Shown here: in pieces, positions 10,013-18,520 of the stretch | Layout of the letters: each line of letters begins with the position of its first letter | How positions within the stretch are numbered: position 1 is the stretch's first letter | Assembly (NCBI GenBank): GCA_049999725.1 | Contig: JBNGIS010035452.1 | Span: 1-32,484 of the forward strand | DNA from: Haplomitrium mnioides | Taxonomy: Eukaryota > Marchantiophyta > Haplomitriopsida > Calobryales | Length of the DNA: 32,484 nucleotides | Direction of reading: 5' to 3' | Made by a program: the position numbers and the translations under genes | The notes under the pieces: model-generated | Told to the model about the DNA's origin: nothing | Databases searched by the model: none | Seen by the model: the letters and a program-made list of their open reading frames with translations, nothing else

Positions 10013-10459
10013 ATTTGCAAAACTCTTTCAAAATATCATCAATTATTGAAGTCGGTACAAATTTCCCTCCCTCTTTATTCAAGTTCTTGATAGGTTTGAT
10101 CCACCTAAAAATATAGACAACTCTTTCTCCATCAAAGCAATATCTTGAACTAATTTTGGCCTCTTTACCAATTGTGCCAGATGCTCCAAAAGAATTTGAT
10201 TTTCTTGTAAAGTAACTTGAGTTTGTTGTTTTTCCCAATCAACTTGAGCGAATTGATCTTCAAGCCCAGGCATGTCCAAAATAATATCACCTTGTACAAG
10301 TGCAATAACAAAATCCATAGATTCTTCATACTCTTTGCTAATCCTAACAAAAAATGGCTTGTACGAGTGGAGCACCTCATGTTTTTGGCCATTAGCTATA
10401 GTCACAAAACTTCCATTGATATGCAAAGTTTTAGCTTTGATTTTCTTTGCAAAATGCAA
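10013..10459 (-). pseudogene. Ty3-gypsy protease/RT linker region
   Basis: A 126-codon open stretch (10079-10459) with V-Q-G-D-I-I-L-D-M-P-G-L-E and V-D-W-E-K-Q, which matches the usual end of the gypsy protease domain (I-L-G-M-P-W-L, then D-W). The frame continues after a stop into the K-F-V-P segment and a frameshift into RT. The catalytic D-[ST]-G part of the protease would lie beyond 10459, where homology ends abruptly at a duplicated sequence. Gag is missing. Confidence 0.7.
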
Positions 10460-10616
10460 GAGAAGAAGATGTCATCCCCCATTCTTCACTTATAAGTCAT
10501 TTTCAATTTAAGCCCTAAAAGTGAAGAATGGGATTTTCTATTTATACAAGAGAAGAAGATGTCATCCCCCATTCTTCACTTATAAGTCATTTCCAATTTA
10601 AGCCCTAAAAGTGATC
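10457..10616. repeat. 90-bp-offset direct repeat with a 13-bp inverted repeat
   Basis: About 70 bases starting CAAGAGAAGAAGATGTCATC at 10457 recur from 10547 with one visible mismatch (TTTTCAATTT against TTTCCAATTT). Within the first copy, CCCATTCTTCACT at 10478-10490 is matched by its exact reverse complement at 10520-10532, about 29 bases apart, and the left arm recurs at 10568-10580. The gypsy homology stops exactly here. Confidence 0.85.
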
Positions 10617-10851
10617 TTATCTTACTTCTCTAAAAGTAACTTTGAAGGCAATTAATCTTATCTCACTTCAATCCTAAAAGGAACTTTATATCACTTCACT
10701 TAAATTAACTTCAAAAGTAAGTAGCTTTAAAATGATTTCAACCATAAAAGTGACTCTCTACCACTTCTTTCACGCTTCTCTATTTTCTTATAAATAGCAT
10801 AGCAATGCTTGTACTATTACACTTCCCTCACCAAGCTTCATCGATATATTT
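10617..10851. other. AT-rich LTR-like fragment with a plus-strand TATAAATAG
   Basis: No gene. A TATAAATAG lies at about 10790-10798 and repeated TCACTT/AAAAGT(G/A) strings precede it, as in plant LTR promoters. It continues at 18516 if element B is removed. I could not find matching ends, so assignment to an LTR is tentative. Confidence 0.3.
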
Positions 10852-10856
10852 CTTTC

Positions 10857-10965
10857 TGTTATTGCATGAGCACCGCACACACACAAGAGAGCTTCAGAGA
10901 GTGAGAGTAGAGTCAAATGAATGAGTACAGCTCTTGATATAGGGTTCTATATGGTCCCTATAACA
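10857..10965 (-). mobile_element. Element B: 3' LTR (109 bp)
   Basis: TGTTAT...ATAACA ends, a short (AC)n tract, and a central block (GAGCTTCAGAGAGTGAGAGT) shared with its partner at 18396-18515 but different from the A and C LTRs. Confidence 0.88.
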
Positions 10966-10976
10966 CTCCCCCTTGG
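10966..10976 (-). promoter_or_regulatory. Element B: polypurine tract
   Basis: The minus strand reads CCAAGGGGGAG directly before the TGTTAT of the 3' LTR. This is the expected second-strand priming site and fixes the orientation. The counterpart in C is CCAAGAAAGAG. Confidence 0.85.
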
Positions 10977-11480
10977 CTGATTCTTCTACTAATAATCAGC
11001 CACATTTAAAAAGGACTATATATCCTATGGAGTTCTAGATCCAAATCCTATGTATGTGTGGTCTCATTAAAAACCCCTGCTTTCTTCTGAGGGAAAGAGT
11101 GCCACCACATAATTATAGGTGGATAAGGTAAAGTGTGGAGTGTGCATAAATAATCATAATGTCAAGAAAAAATTTGTCAAAATTTCTGCTTTCAAGAGTA
11201 TGGCATTGACATCATGTCGCCGTGTGGTGTTGTCGTGTCTTTACTATTGTTGTTGCTGGTCCTCTCTTTGTGTCCTGAAGATCTGTTTGAAAAATAATGT
11301 CAACATTAAAAGCTGAGAGATGATGTCAACTTCTGATATAATATGCTCATGATATTACCTGTATTACATTCAGACAAGAGTAGGCACTTGCTTTAAAATG
11401 AATGATTGTCTTTGCAATCCTTGATCTTCATGACTAAAAGTCATAGAGAGGTGGAAATAAATGTATATATATTTAAGCAG
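10977..11480 (-). other. Element B: 3' untranslated part
   Basis: Between the end of RNase H and the polypurine tract. Conserved with element C at 22428-22745, including the GTGGTCTCATTAAAA and TGTGTCCTGAAGATCTGT blocks. No coding potential seen. Confidence 0.6.
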
Positions 11481-12377
11481 TTATTGTATACTGTTCTGTT
11501 GCAATTCAGAGAGTCTTCTCAAACCAAGCCCCTTAGTATGTGCAATGTGCAAGGTAGGTGGAAGTGGTTTGGTGAAGATATCTGCTCTATTATCTTTGCT
11601 TGCTATCCATTGGACCTGGATTTTATCACCATGTTGCTCATGCCATTGGGTGTAAAAGAATTTGGGAGAAATATGTTTAATTCTTTCACCCTTAATAGAG
11701 CCTTGAGCAATCTGGTCAACACACGGTCGATTATCCTTGTATATTACAGTAGGGGAATCAAGTATGGGCTGGCTCGTATTGATGTTGATATGGTCAATAA
11801 GTTGCTTGAGCCATATAGCTTCCCTACTAGCCTCATAGAGGGCAATAATCTCTGCATGATTGGTCGAGGTAGTAGTAATAGTTTGTTTGGTGCTCTTCCA
11901 TGAGATAGCAGTGTTTTCTTTAAGGAAAACATATCCTGTTTGAGACTTTGCGTCATCAGGATCGGATAGATATCCAGTGTCGGCATAACCGATAATTTCA
12001 TTTAATGTATTTTTAGGGAAAAAGAGTCCCATATCTTTTGTACCTTTCAGGTATTTGAAAATGCGTTTGAGCCCATTCCAATGGCGAATGGTGGGCTGGG
12101 AGCTGTGCCTTGCGAGCATATTTACTGCAAAAGGTATATCAGGTCTGGTCTGATTTGCAAGGTACATGAGTGCTCCTATTGTCGACAGGTATGGTTTTTT
12201 TTATCCTAGAATTGGTTCATGTTCTTTGCATTTTCCGAACATGTCCTTTGTTGGGTCCCAAGATCTCAATTCCATTGGGGTGCTTGTTGGATGAGCATTG
12301 TCCATGTGGAACTGCCTTAGAATCTTGGCTGTATATGTGGATTGATGGATCAGAATACCATTGGGCATATGCTCAAA
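11481..12377 (-). pseudogene. Element B: RT connection and RNase H
   Basis: RNase H degrades the RNA template. A 228-codon open stretch (11481-12167) reads M-Y-L-A-N-Q-T-R-P-D-I, then H-W-N-G-L-K-R-I-F-K-Y-L-K-G-T, G-Y-A-D-T-G-Y-L-S-D and A-E-I-I-A-L-Y-E-A-S-R-E: the copia RNase H signature with catalytic Asp in Y-A-D and Glu in H-A-E-I. It continues to Y-K-D-N-R and K-D-N-R-A-D-I-F-T-K near its end. Upstream, 12168-12377 holds the RT tail (H-Q-S-T-Y-T) with a stop before K-K-P-Y-L. This is the best-preserved enzyme domain in the window; element C has lost it by deletion. Confidence 0.9.
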
Positions 12378-12751
12378 CTAGATTTCAAGACAAAGATCAG
12401 GTTCTCCAATGTCTCGCATTTCAAATATTTCCTTCAATTTGGCGAGAGTATTGGCAGCTAAATCTTTTGTGCCAAAAATGTTTATATCCTCTACATAAAT
12501 TGCAACTATGACATATTCAGAGCCTTGGTGTTTCATAAATAGGCATGGAGCAATGTCATCATTTGTAAAATTTAGTGTCATCATTTCTGATTTGAATCTC
12601 TAATACCCGTTTCTGCCACTCTATTTGAGTCCATATATCAATCTCAAGACTTGGACTGCCATTTGTGTGCTTGGTTGATCAATATATGATCCAGATGCAT
12701 TTATAGAATGCTTTGCCAACTTCACATTGCCATGTGGAATACTTTGATGAT
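12378..12751 (-). pseudogene. Element B: RT, C-terminal part
   Basis: Follows the tandem array. It has L-R-L-I-Y-G-L-K (compare L-Y-G-L-K-Q), a stop, then D-I-A-P-C-L-F-M-K and the polymerase box Y-V-E-D near 12500, where copia RT should have Y-V-D-D. The first catalytic Asp of the pair is thus changed to Glu. The following F-E-M-R-D-I-G-E-P segment matches the usual F-E-M-K-D-L-G. There are stops at the break between 12584 and 12621. Confidence 0.85.
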
Positions 12752-13334
12752 GGGGGACTAAAGGTCCACTTTGCCGCTTGTATATATGTGGGACTAAAGG
12801 CCCTCTGCAGCTTTGTTTGCTCAGCAAATTGGCTGGCTGGACTAAAGGTCCTTTGGAGTGCTGCGTGCTCAGCGAGTGTGCTGGCNNNNNNNNNNCAGCG
12901 AGTGCGATGGCTGGACTAAAGGTCCATTAATTTGCTTGTACAACTTAGTTTCCATCATTTGGCATCATCTTTTAGACGCGAGGACTAAAGGTCCTTTCTG
13001 GATTGGCAGTGGCCTTTTGTTGCGGACAGAAGGTCCTTTCATTTGTTGGCCATTGAGGACAAAAGGTCCTTTTCTCAGATTGAGGTTTTTGTGGACAAAA
13101 GGTCTATTTTGAATCATTGTGCCTCTATAGACTAAAGATCCATTTTTATAGTGCATGTCATGAGGGACAAAAGGTCCGCTTTCAGAACTCAAGCCGTGAG
13201 GGACAGAAGGTCTAACCTCAAACTTTGGGTCATAAGAGACAAAATGTCTAATCTCAGAATTTGGGCCATGAGAGACGAAAGGTCTAATCTCAAAAATCTG
13301 GCCATTTGGGACTAAAGGTCCATATGCAGTTTGA
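12752..13334 (-). repeat. Element B: in-frame tandem array inside RT (G-P-[LF]-V repeats)
   Basis: The plus-strand core GACTAAAGGTCC or a near variant starts at 12756, 12792, 12840, 12914, 12983, 13025, 13058, 13094, 13130, 13166, 13202, 13238, 13274 and 13310. Spacings are 36, 48, 74 (contains the N gap), 69, 42, 33, then seven of 36. All except the gapped one are multiples of three. On the minus strand the core encodes G-P-L-V or G-P-F-V, and the 36-bp unit a 12-residue repeat such as R-P-F-V-S-H-G-P-N-S-E-I. It stands between the usual M-K-x-P-E and L-Y-G-L-K segments of RT, which are normally separated by a few tens of residues. Confidence 0.92.
12886..12895. other. Assembly gap (10 Ns)
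   Basis: Ten Ns inside the RT tandem array. Comparison with element C, where the flanking repeat cores are two 48-bp units apart, suggests that about 32 bases rather than 10 are missing. Confidence 0.9.
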
Positions 13335-13690
13335 TTGTTCTCTCTCTGAATGTGAAATGCCATTCTTGATATAAGTTCGGGGGGTGACTTCATAAAAATC
13401 TGGGTATCTAGGGTACCATATAAGTAGGTAGTGATGATGTCCATTATGTGCATAGTTAGATGACATTGGATAACGAAGGCTATCATATATCTGTAAGTAA
13501 TAGTGTCCATGACAGGTGAGTATGTGAGATCATAGTCTCGTCTAGGAATTTGAGTGTATAATTTGGCCACTAATCTAGCCTTGTATCTTGTGACATCACC
13601 TTTTGCATTATATTTGTGGACAAAAATAAATCTATAGTCTATTAAATGCACATCAAAGGGTGCAAGCATGATGGAACCGAAAACTTGTTG
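13335..13690 (-). pseudogene. Element B: RT, N-terminal part
   Basis: Open from 13669 into the array. It reads F-V-H-K-Y-N-A-K-G-D-V-T-R-Y-K-A-R-L-V-A-K, then D-Y-D-L-T-Y-S-P-V and the motif A equivalent M-D-I-I-T-T-Y-L-Y-G, followed by F-M-K-S-P-P-E. This matches copia RT of the Tnt1-like group, where motif A reads D-V-x-T-A-Y-L-Y-G. The catalytic Asp of motif A is present. The frame runs without a stop into the repeat array, so the array was joined to RT rather than inserted out of frame. Confidence 0.9.
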
Positions 13691-14141
13691 TTTTATAAGA
13701 GAGTCAAGTTCCGAATTAATTGCCTTTTCCTATTGAGGCCAATTAGATCTTGATTGTGCTTCTTTACAGATAAAGAATCAGGTATATGAAGCGCATATGT
13801 GGGCCATTTCAGGCTTTGGTAGTCATGGTATAGTTCTGATATATTGAAAGACATATTTGACCGGTATGAGAATAATCAATTGCTATTTCATCGTTTTTTG
13901 TAGCAACGTTCATTGATGTCGATGGTCTAGGCTTTTTCTTTGAGCCAATGGGTCTGCCACGTTTTGACTTGGGCTATGTATTAGTAGCAAGTGTATCGAT
14001 TTTCTGGAGTCGCACTAGAGCGTTTGCAGCTTCTATGTGCGATTTTGTGATGTTGGAGGTATTGTTAAATGTGTCAGGTATTTTAGCCAATATCTCTTGT
14101 AAATTGAGAAGTCTTCTGACTTCAGCATCTGAATGTCCATT
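13691..14141 (-). pseudogene. Element B: integrase-RT linker with AT-hook-like motif
   Basis: A frame around 13810-13970 reads K-R-G-R-P-I-G-S-K-K-K-P-R then a serine/threonine-rich stretch and D-Y-S-H-T-G. The K-R-G-R-P core resembles an AT hook and recurs in C (K-R-G-R-P-I-G-S-N-N). Such basic motifs are usual in the linker of this copia group; no activity is established. The rest is broken by stops. Confidence 0.65.
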
Positions 14142-15130
14142 TCATTGATCATAGTCCAGTGGCAAATGTTGGTGCCATATTAAATTATCCTCAGGTTTTG
14201 GTAGTATGGTTTTGTCTTCTTGTGTCAGATGTGGAAAGGATTCTTCAAAGAATTGACAGTCTGCGAATCGAGACTTAAACACATCAAATGTTGAGGGTTC
14301 AAGGTATTGGATGATGGAGGGGGACTCAAAACCAATGTATATGCCTTTTTGGCATTGTGGTCCCATTTTTGTTTGATGTGGTCCTAAAATTGGGACGATG
14401 ACCAAGCAGCAAAATGTGTGTAGATATGATAAATCTGCTGGAATTCCTGCTGTAAGTTGGTGCGGGGAATTCTTATGAATGCAGATGGTTTATAACGCAA
14501 TAGAGTTGATGCATGTCCCCAAGCAGAGGTGGGGAGATTTGAATTCAGAAGTAATGGTCTGGCTATGAGTTAGATTCTCTTAATAGCTGATTCTGCAATG
14601 CCGTTTTGGAAATGTACATATGGTACTGAGTATTGTATGTCTATACCGGCAGATGTGCAGAAGTCATCAAAGGTTTGTGAAGAGAATCCTCCAGCGTTGT
14701 CCACTCTCAGGTTTCTGATTGGGTAATCAAGGAATTGTGTTGAGAGTTTCAAAATTTGGGACAACAATTTTGGGAATGCCATGTTTTTGGTTGTGAGAAG
14801 ACATACTCCTAACCATTTGGATGATGCATCGATGGTGATGAGAAAGTATTTGAATGGTCCCGAGAGTGGGTGGATAGGTCCACAAACATCAGCATGGATC
14901 CGCTCAAGGAATCGGGGGATCGAGATTGTTGTCTTGTCATAAGAAGGTGCAATATTTAATTTGCCTTAGGCGTATGCCAAGCATGGAGTTTGTAGTAGCA
15001 GTGGGTGTACATTTTCTGTTATGCCTTTGTTGTCATTCTTAATACAATAGAACATGTCACGGCTTAGATGTCCAAGACGGTTATGCCATGTAATGGCTAT
15101 AGATACCGTTTTGATAGAGGCATGATATGA
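14142..15130 (-). pseudogene. Element B: copia integrase
   Basis: Zinc region at about 15110-14950 (W-H-N-R-L-G-H-L then C-L-A-Y, where the last Cys has become Tyr, and a stop). Core with D-V-C-G-P-I-H near 14880, R-V-D-N-A-G near 14700, and Q-N-G-I-A-E-S near 14600. B is the only one of the three copies that keeps the third catalytic Glu. The C-terminal part (14142-14405) has Y-I-G-F-E-S and R-F-A-D-C-Q-F-F. A frame break separates core and C-terminal part near 14410-14569. Confidence 0.87.
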
Positions 15131-15673
15131 GAATAATTTTGTGGTGCATAATCACGATGGTGATAGGGGGAAAGATTCTTGTATATCAAAGCCTGTTATG
15201 GTTTGAGTCAGGATGTGTAGGACTTCTTTGTCTTGAAGTAATTTTGTTTGAATGTGAAAGCCGTTTTGTCTGATATCTCGGAAACTGATGAGATTTTTGG
15301 TTGTTGCAAGTGCATAAATTTCTGAGTTGATATCCAGTCTTGTTCCATTTGGAAAAATGATGGTCGCTGGACCATGTCCTTCTTCAATTTGATTGTGGCA
15401 TGTAATAGTAGTCATTGTCCTAGAAGAAGAGGTGATAGATGAGAAATATTTGCGGTCTTGCAAAATGGTATGCAAGGATCCGCTGTCTACAATGCATGTT
15501 ATCTTAGATCCATGTTTCTTGTCAAACAGTGCTGATTGAGTCATGTGACTTTCAAGATGTACATTATATTGTGGATACTCATTGTTATCTGTCATTTCTA
15601 GTAAGTTGCCTTGTACTTCATGAGTGTGAGGTTTGGTGCTTTGCTGGTATAGGCGCGCTAGGTACATTGGCAC
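15131..15673 (-). pseudogene. Element B: copia protease and pre-integrase segment
   Basis: A 173-codon open stretch with I-T-C-I-V-D-S-G-S-L-H, the Asp codon at 15485-15487, followed by the flap area and L-I-S-F-R-D-I-R-Q-N-G-F-H-I. The D-S-G triad is intact. The N-terminal 50 residues connect to the gag zinc knuckle (A-R-L-Y-Q-Q-S-T-K). The reading frame of gag and protease appears continuous in the ancestral element, as is common in copia. Confidence 0.82.
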
Positions 15674-16735
15674 TCTGCATATTTGTTGGGTGTGGCCACG
15701 TGTGCCATATCTATTGCATGTAGTTTGTCGTTGGCGCGGGCCGGATGTATTTCATCGGCCTCTGTATGATTGCTTGCCACCTCTGTTGTGCCATGTGCAT
15801 TGGAACACATACTCTGGTGTCGTCGTAAAACAACGGTTGGGATTTCTATCCCGGTGGTTTGCATGGAGAGGTCAACTGCTGATAGGCCGGCTTGCGCTCC
15901 CCTTGAATATGAGGTTACTTCTTCCTCTGCCTTTGTAGAATTGTTTGTTCCTAGAGCGAAGGTAAAGGCTGGAGTCTACAAAATGTGATTCGGGGTGCAA
16001 ATGAGGTGCTGCTGACCTTGGAGGTCGCTTCTTTGCATTTTCTACGAGTAGTAGTTGGTGCTTTTCAGCAAGTAGCATGTATGCTATGAGTTCGGAATAC
16101 CAAGTGAATCGCATGTTGTGATATTGAGATGCCAAGATAAGATTGCTCACAGGGAATGTAGATAGAGTTTTCTCTATTTGTTCCTCGCCGGTCATTGGGT
16201 GGCCGCAGATTGCTAGTTGTGAGACTATGCAAAATAATTTGCTATTGTAATTTGTAATGGACATGTTGTCTTGAACCTGTAGGTTGATCCAATCGTGTCT
16301 CGCTGCTGGGAGCAATATCGTTGTCAGGTGGTCGAATCTGAGTTTGAGCTCTTCCCATAGTAGATGAGGGCTATGAAAATTGAGGTATTGAAGCCTGAGT
16401 GGTTCGACCATATGATATCTGAGTAGGATTAGTGCCCTGGCTGCGTCACATGAGGTGGCATTGTCATATGAGTTGATGACATTGCAGATAACTTTGGATG
16501 TCAAGTATGTTGTGACATTAAGTGACCATGAACTATAATTGGAGCCATCCAATTTTAGGGCTTGAAATTTCAGGGATTCAACATATGTCATTTTTGGTCT
16601 GTATTCTGTTGTGCTGGGAGTACCTATGAAGTAGGTTGATAAACCATGAGTTCTGGTGAGTGCAGCTGCTGGGTCAGGGATGCAATGTTCTGTATTGTAT
16701 ACAGATGTGTGATGGACTGAAGTCTGGTCGATCAC
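15674..16735 (-). pseudogene. Element B: copia gag
   Basis: Open from 16735 to 15872 (287 codons), the longest gag frame in the window. The likely start is the Met at 16591 (M-T-Y-V-E-S-L-K-F), because C has a Met at the same site and upstream sequence is not conserved as protein. It shows A-L-K-L-D-G-S-N-Y-S-S-W, then L-W-E-E-L-K-L-R-F near the middle and E-Q-I-E-K-T-L-S-T-F-P, the copia gag pattern. A basic tail leads to a zinc knuckle at about 15680-15722, in which the second Cys is Tyr (C-N-R-Y-G, then G-H, then C). Confidence 0.88.
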
Positions 16736-18379
16736 CGACCCTCGTACCTGTTTATATTTTTTGCCTTAAGCGGAAAAATCAAATAATTGAAATGAAACAG
16801 GAAATAACTGAACTAGTTGCAAGACAGTTGGTAGAATCACCGATAGCGGAAATGAAAGAATGAAATGTTGCTAATGAATGAAGAAACTGCCCTAAAAATG
16901 ATCGTCTATATCTTCTGATGTGTCAATATTGTATCCCCCAGATCTGCCCTGTTGGTCTGCCTTGAGTTAAACCTGACCTAGCCTCCTATTGTCGTAGTGC
17001 CTTTCTTCAAATCTGGTATTGTAAAAAGAATAGAGTCGTCGTAGGTTGTGCAGAGAAAGGTTGGTCTCAGGAGGTGGTAGGGTCAGTGCTTAAGGTAGTA
17101 TGATTGTCTTGTAACAGGATGTGATCCAGAATCAACAATGAAAGAGCTGGAAGTGGCTAGATGCAGTGTTGCTCTTTCGTTGAGTGTTGATGTAGTCTCT
17201 GTATAGTCGTCTGGGTCTTTGATGCTGCATGAATAGGTGGGTTGAACTTGTGCAGCTTGTGTCTCACTATTCTCTTGCTTGAATGTGCTCACCTCGGTGG
17301 TAGCCAAAGGCCTTGTTCAGAAATGAAGCAAGCTAATACCAAAATGTGAGGTTAGTTCTATGAAGGTCAGATAAATAAGTTCCAAGAATTTATGATGTCA
17401 CGAAGAAATGGTGAAGAGATACATTCATAAGTTGGAAACATAGAGGTTAGCAATGCAAGTTAGCTTTGAGCATGCTCAGGGTCGGCGGATCAGCAAAACG
17501 TGAGCCAAGTTGCTCAAGTATCGTCGAGCAGATGAAGAACAACCAATAAGGAAAGGAAAAAGAAGGGATGACTAATGAAACCGTGACAGAAGAAGTCTCT
17601 AGTCGAGTAGTCACAGGGTGTCACTCAAATGAGTGGTCGATTAGAAGGAAAGAAATGTCGTTCTCTAGGTTATATTAGTACAAATGGAGTTGCCTTCCAC
17701 CAGGAGCAAGTAGTGTGTAGGGCCATGTTGGTGAAGAGTCTGCTTGATGGAAGAGAAAAACAATATCGAGCAGGAATGCATGCATCGGCGGGTCAACCGA
17801 AGGTGAGTAGAACAGCAATAGAGAAACACGCCTTCGAGTATGATCAAGTAGAACCGCGAGCAGAAGCAGAGAGCAAGGCCGTGAGCAGAAGCAAAGATCA
17901 GGGCCGCGAGCAGAAGCAAAGAGCAGGGTCGCGAGCAGAAGCAAAGATCAGAGCCACGAGCAGAAACAAATGGTGAGCCATGGGCAGCAGCAAATGGTGA
18001 GTCGCAAGTAGGATGAAGGAGCGAGCTGCAAGAAAAATGAAAGAACGAGCCGCAAGCAAAACGAAGGAACGAGCCGCAAGCAAAACGAAGGAACGAGCCG
18101 CAAGCAAAATGAAGGGGCTCTAGCCCGTACGGTGGTCGTGAGGAAAAAAAATATTGGTCTTTTAGGAAAGGAAGAAAGACATAGAGCATTCAAGTGAGGG
18201 GAAAAACGCTACACGCCGACATTGTTAGAGCATTCCGCGCAGGGAAAAAAGATTGGACGAGAGGAAAAGAAAAGGTTTCTCGCGCATAAGAGAGAAAAAA
18301 AGATTGTGCGCTAGTGTTCTCTCAGGTGTTGGTGCAGGTAGAGCGCATGCGGGAGCTGAAGAGAAAAAAAATAGAGTCC
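16736..18379 (-). other. Element B: long leader between LTR and gag
   Basis: About 1.6 kb without recognisable protein. It contains open stretches on both strands at 17629-18189 that are products of the tandem array, so I do not call them genes. A-runs and a polypurine bias on the plus strand occur as in A and C. Confidence 0.6.
17850..18115. repeat. 24/25-bp minisatellite in the leader of element B
   Basis: GAGCAGAAGC cores start at 17858, 17883, 17908, 17933 and 17958, 25 bases apart. Then GAGC-starting units lie at 18023, 18047, 18071 and 18095, 24 bases apart (GAGCCGCAAGCAAAACGAAG type). The 25-bp spacing is not a multiple of three, which argues against this array being coding. Confidence 0.9.
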
Positions 18380-18395
18380 TTTTGTGTTGATAACG
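18380..18395 (-). promoter_or_regulatory. Element B: putative primer-binding site
   Basis: The minus strand reads CGTTATCAACACAAAA directly inside the 5' LTR, a variant of the C copy (CGTTATCAGCACGAAA). Confidence 0.55.
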
Positions 18396-18515
18396 TGTCA
18401 TTGCATGAGCACCACACACACACACACACACACACGAGAGCTTCAGAGAGCGAGAGTAGAGTCAAATGAATGAGTACAGCTCTTGATCTAAGGTTATATA
18501 TGGTTCCTATTAACA
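18396..18515 (-). mobile_element. Element B: 5' LTR (120 bp)
   Basis: Starts TGTCATTGCATGAGC and ends TATTAACA, with a long (CA)n tract at about 18413-18434. On the minus strand TATATAA lies about 15 bases from its upstream edge. Pairs with 10857-10965 by the shared central block. Confidence 0.87.
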
Positions 18516-18520
18516 CTTCC

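Larger units (their letters stand above)
10857..18515 (-). mobile_element. Full-length Ty1-copia element B (7.66 kb), decayed
   Basis: Bounded by related LTRs at 10857-10965 and 18396-18515. The flanks CTTTC (10852-10856) and CTTCC (18516-18520) agree at four of five positions, consistent with an old 5-bp target duplication. On the minus strand it has, in order, 5' LTR, primer-binding site, leader, gag, protease, integrase, linker, RT with an internal tandem array, RNase H, polypurine tract and 3' LTR. Each domain is recognisable but stops and frameshifts make it non-coding as a whole. It holds a 10-N assembly gap at 12886-12895. Confidence 0.92.

Noticed and set aside
10966-10980. C-rich string after the LTR as a possible telomere-like or G-quadruplex motif
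   Set aside because: Its position directly inside the 3' LTR makes it the polypurine tract.
11406-11903. 165-codon plus-strand open stretch
   Set aside because: It is antisense to the well-supported RNase H of element B.
12752-13334. CRISPR-like array because of regular repeats with spacers
   Set aside because: Cores of 12 bases with 24-base variable parts that translate as related peptides, inside a retrotransposon of a plant-like genome; not a CRISPR.
17629-18189. Open stretches of up to 174 codons on both strands in the leader of element B
   Set aside because: They arise from the 24/25-bp tandem array; the 25-bp period breaks the frame from unit to unit and gag starts far downstream.
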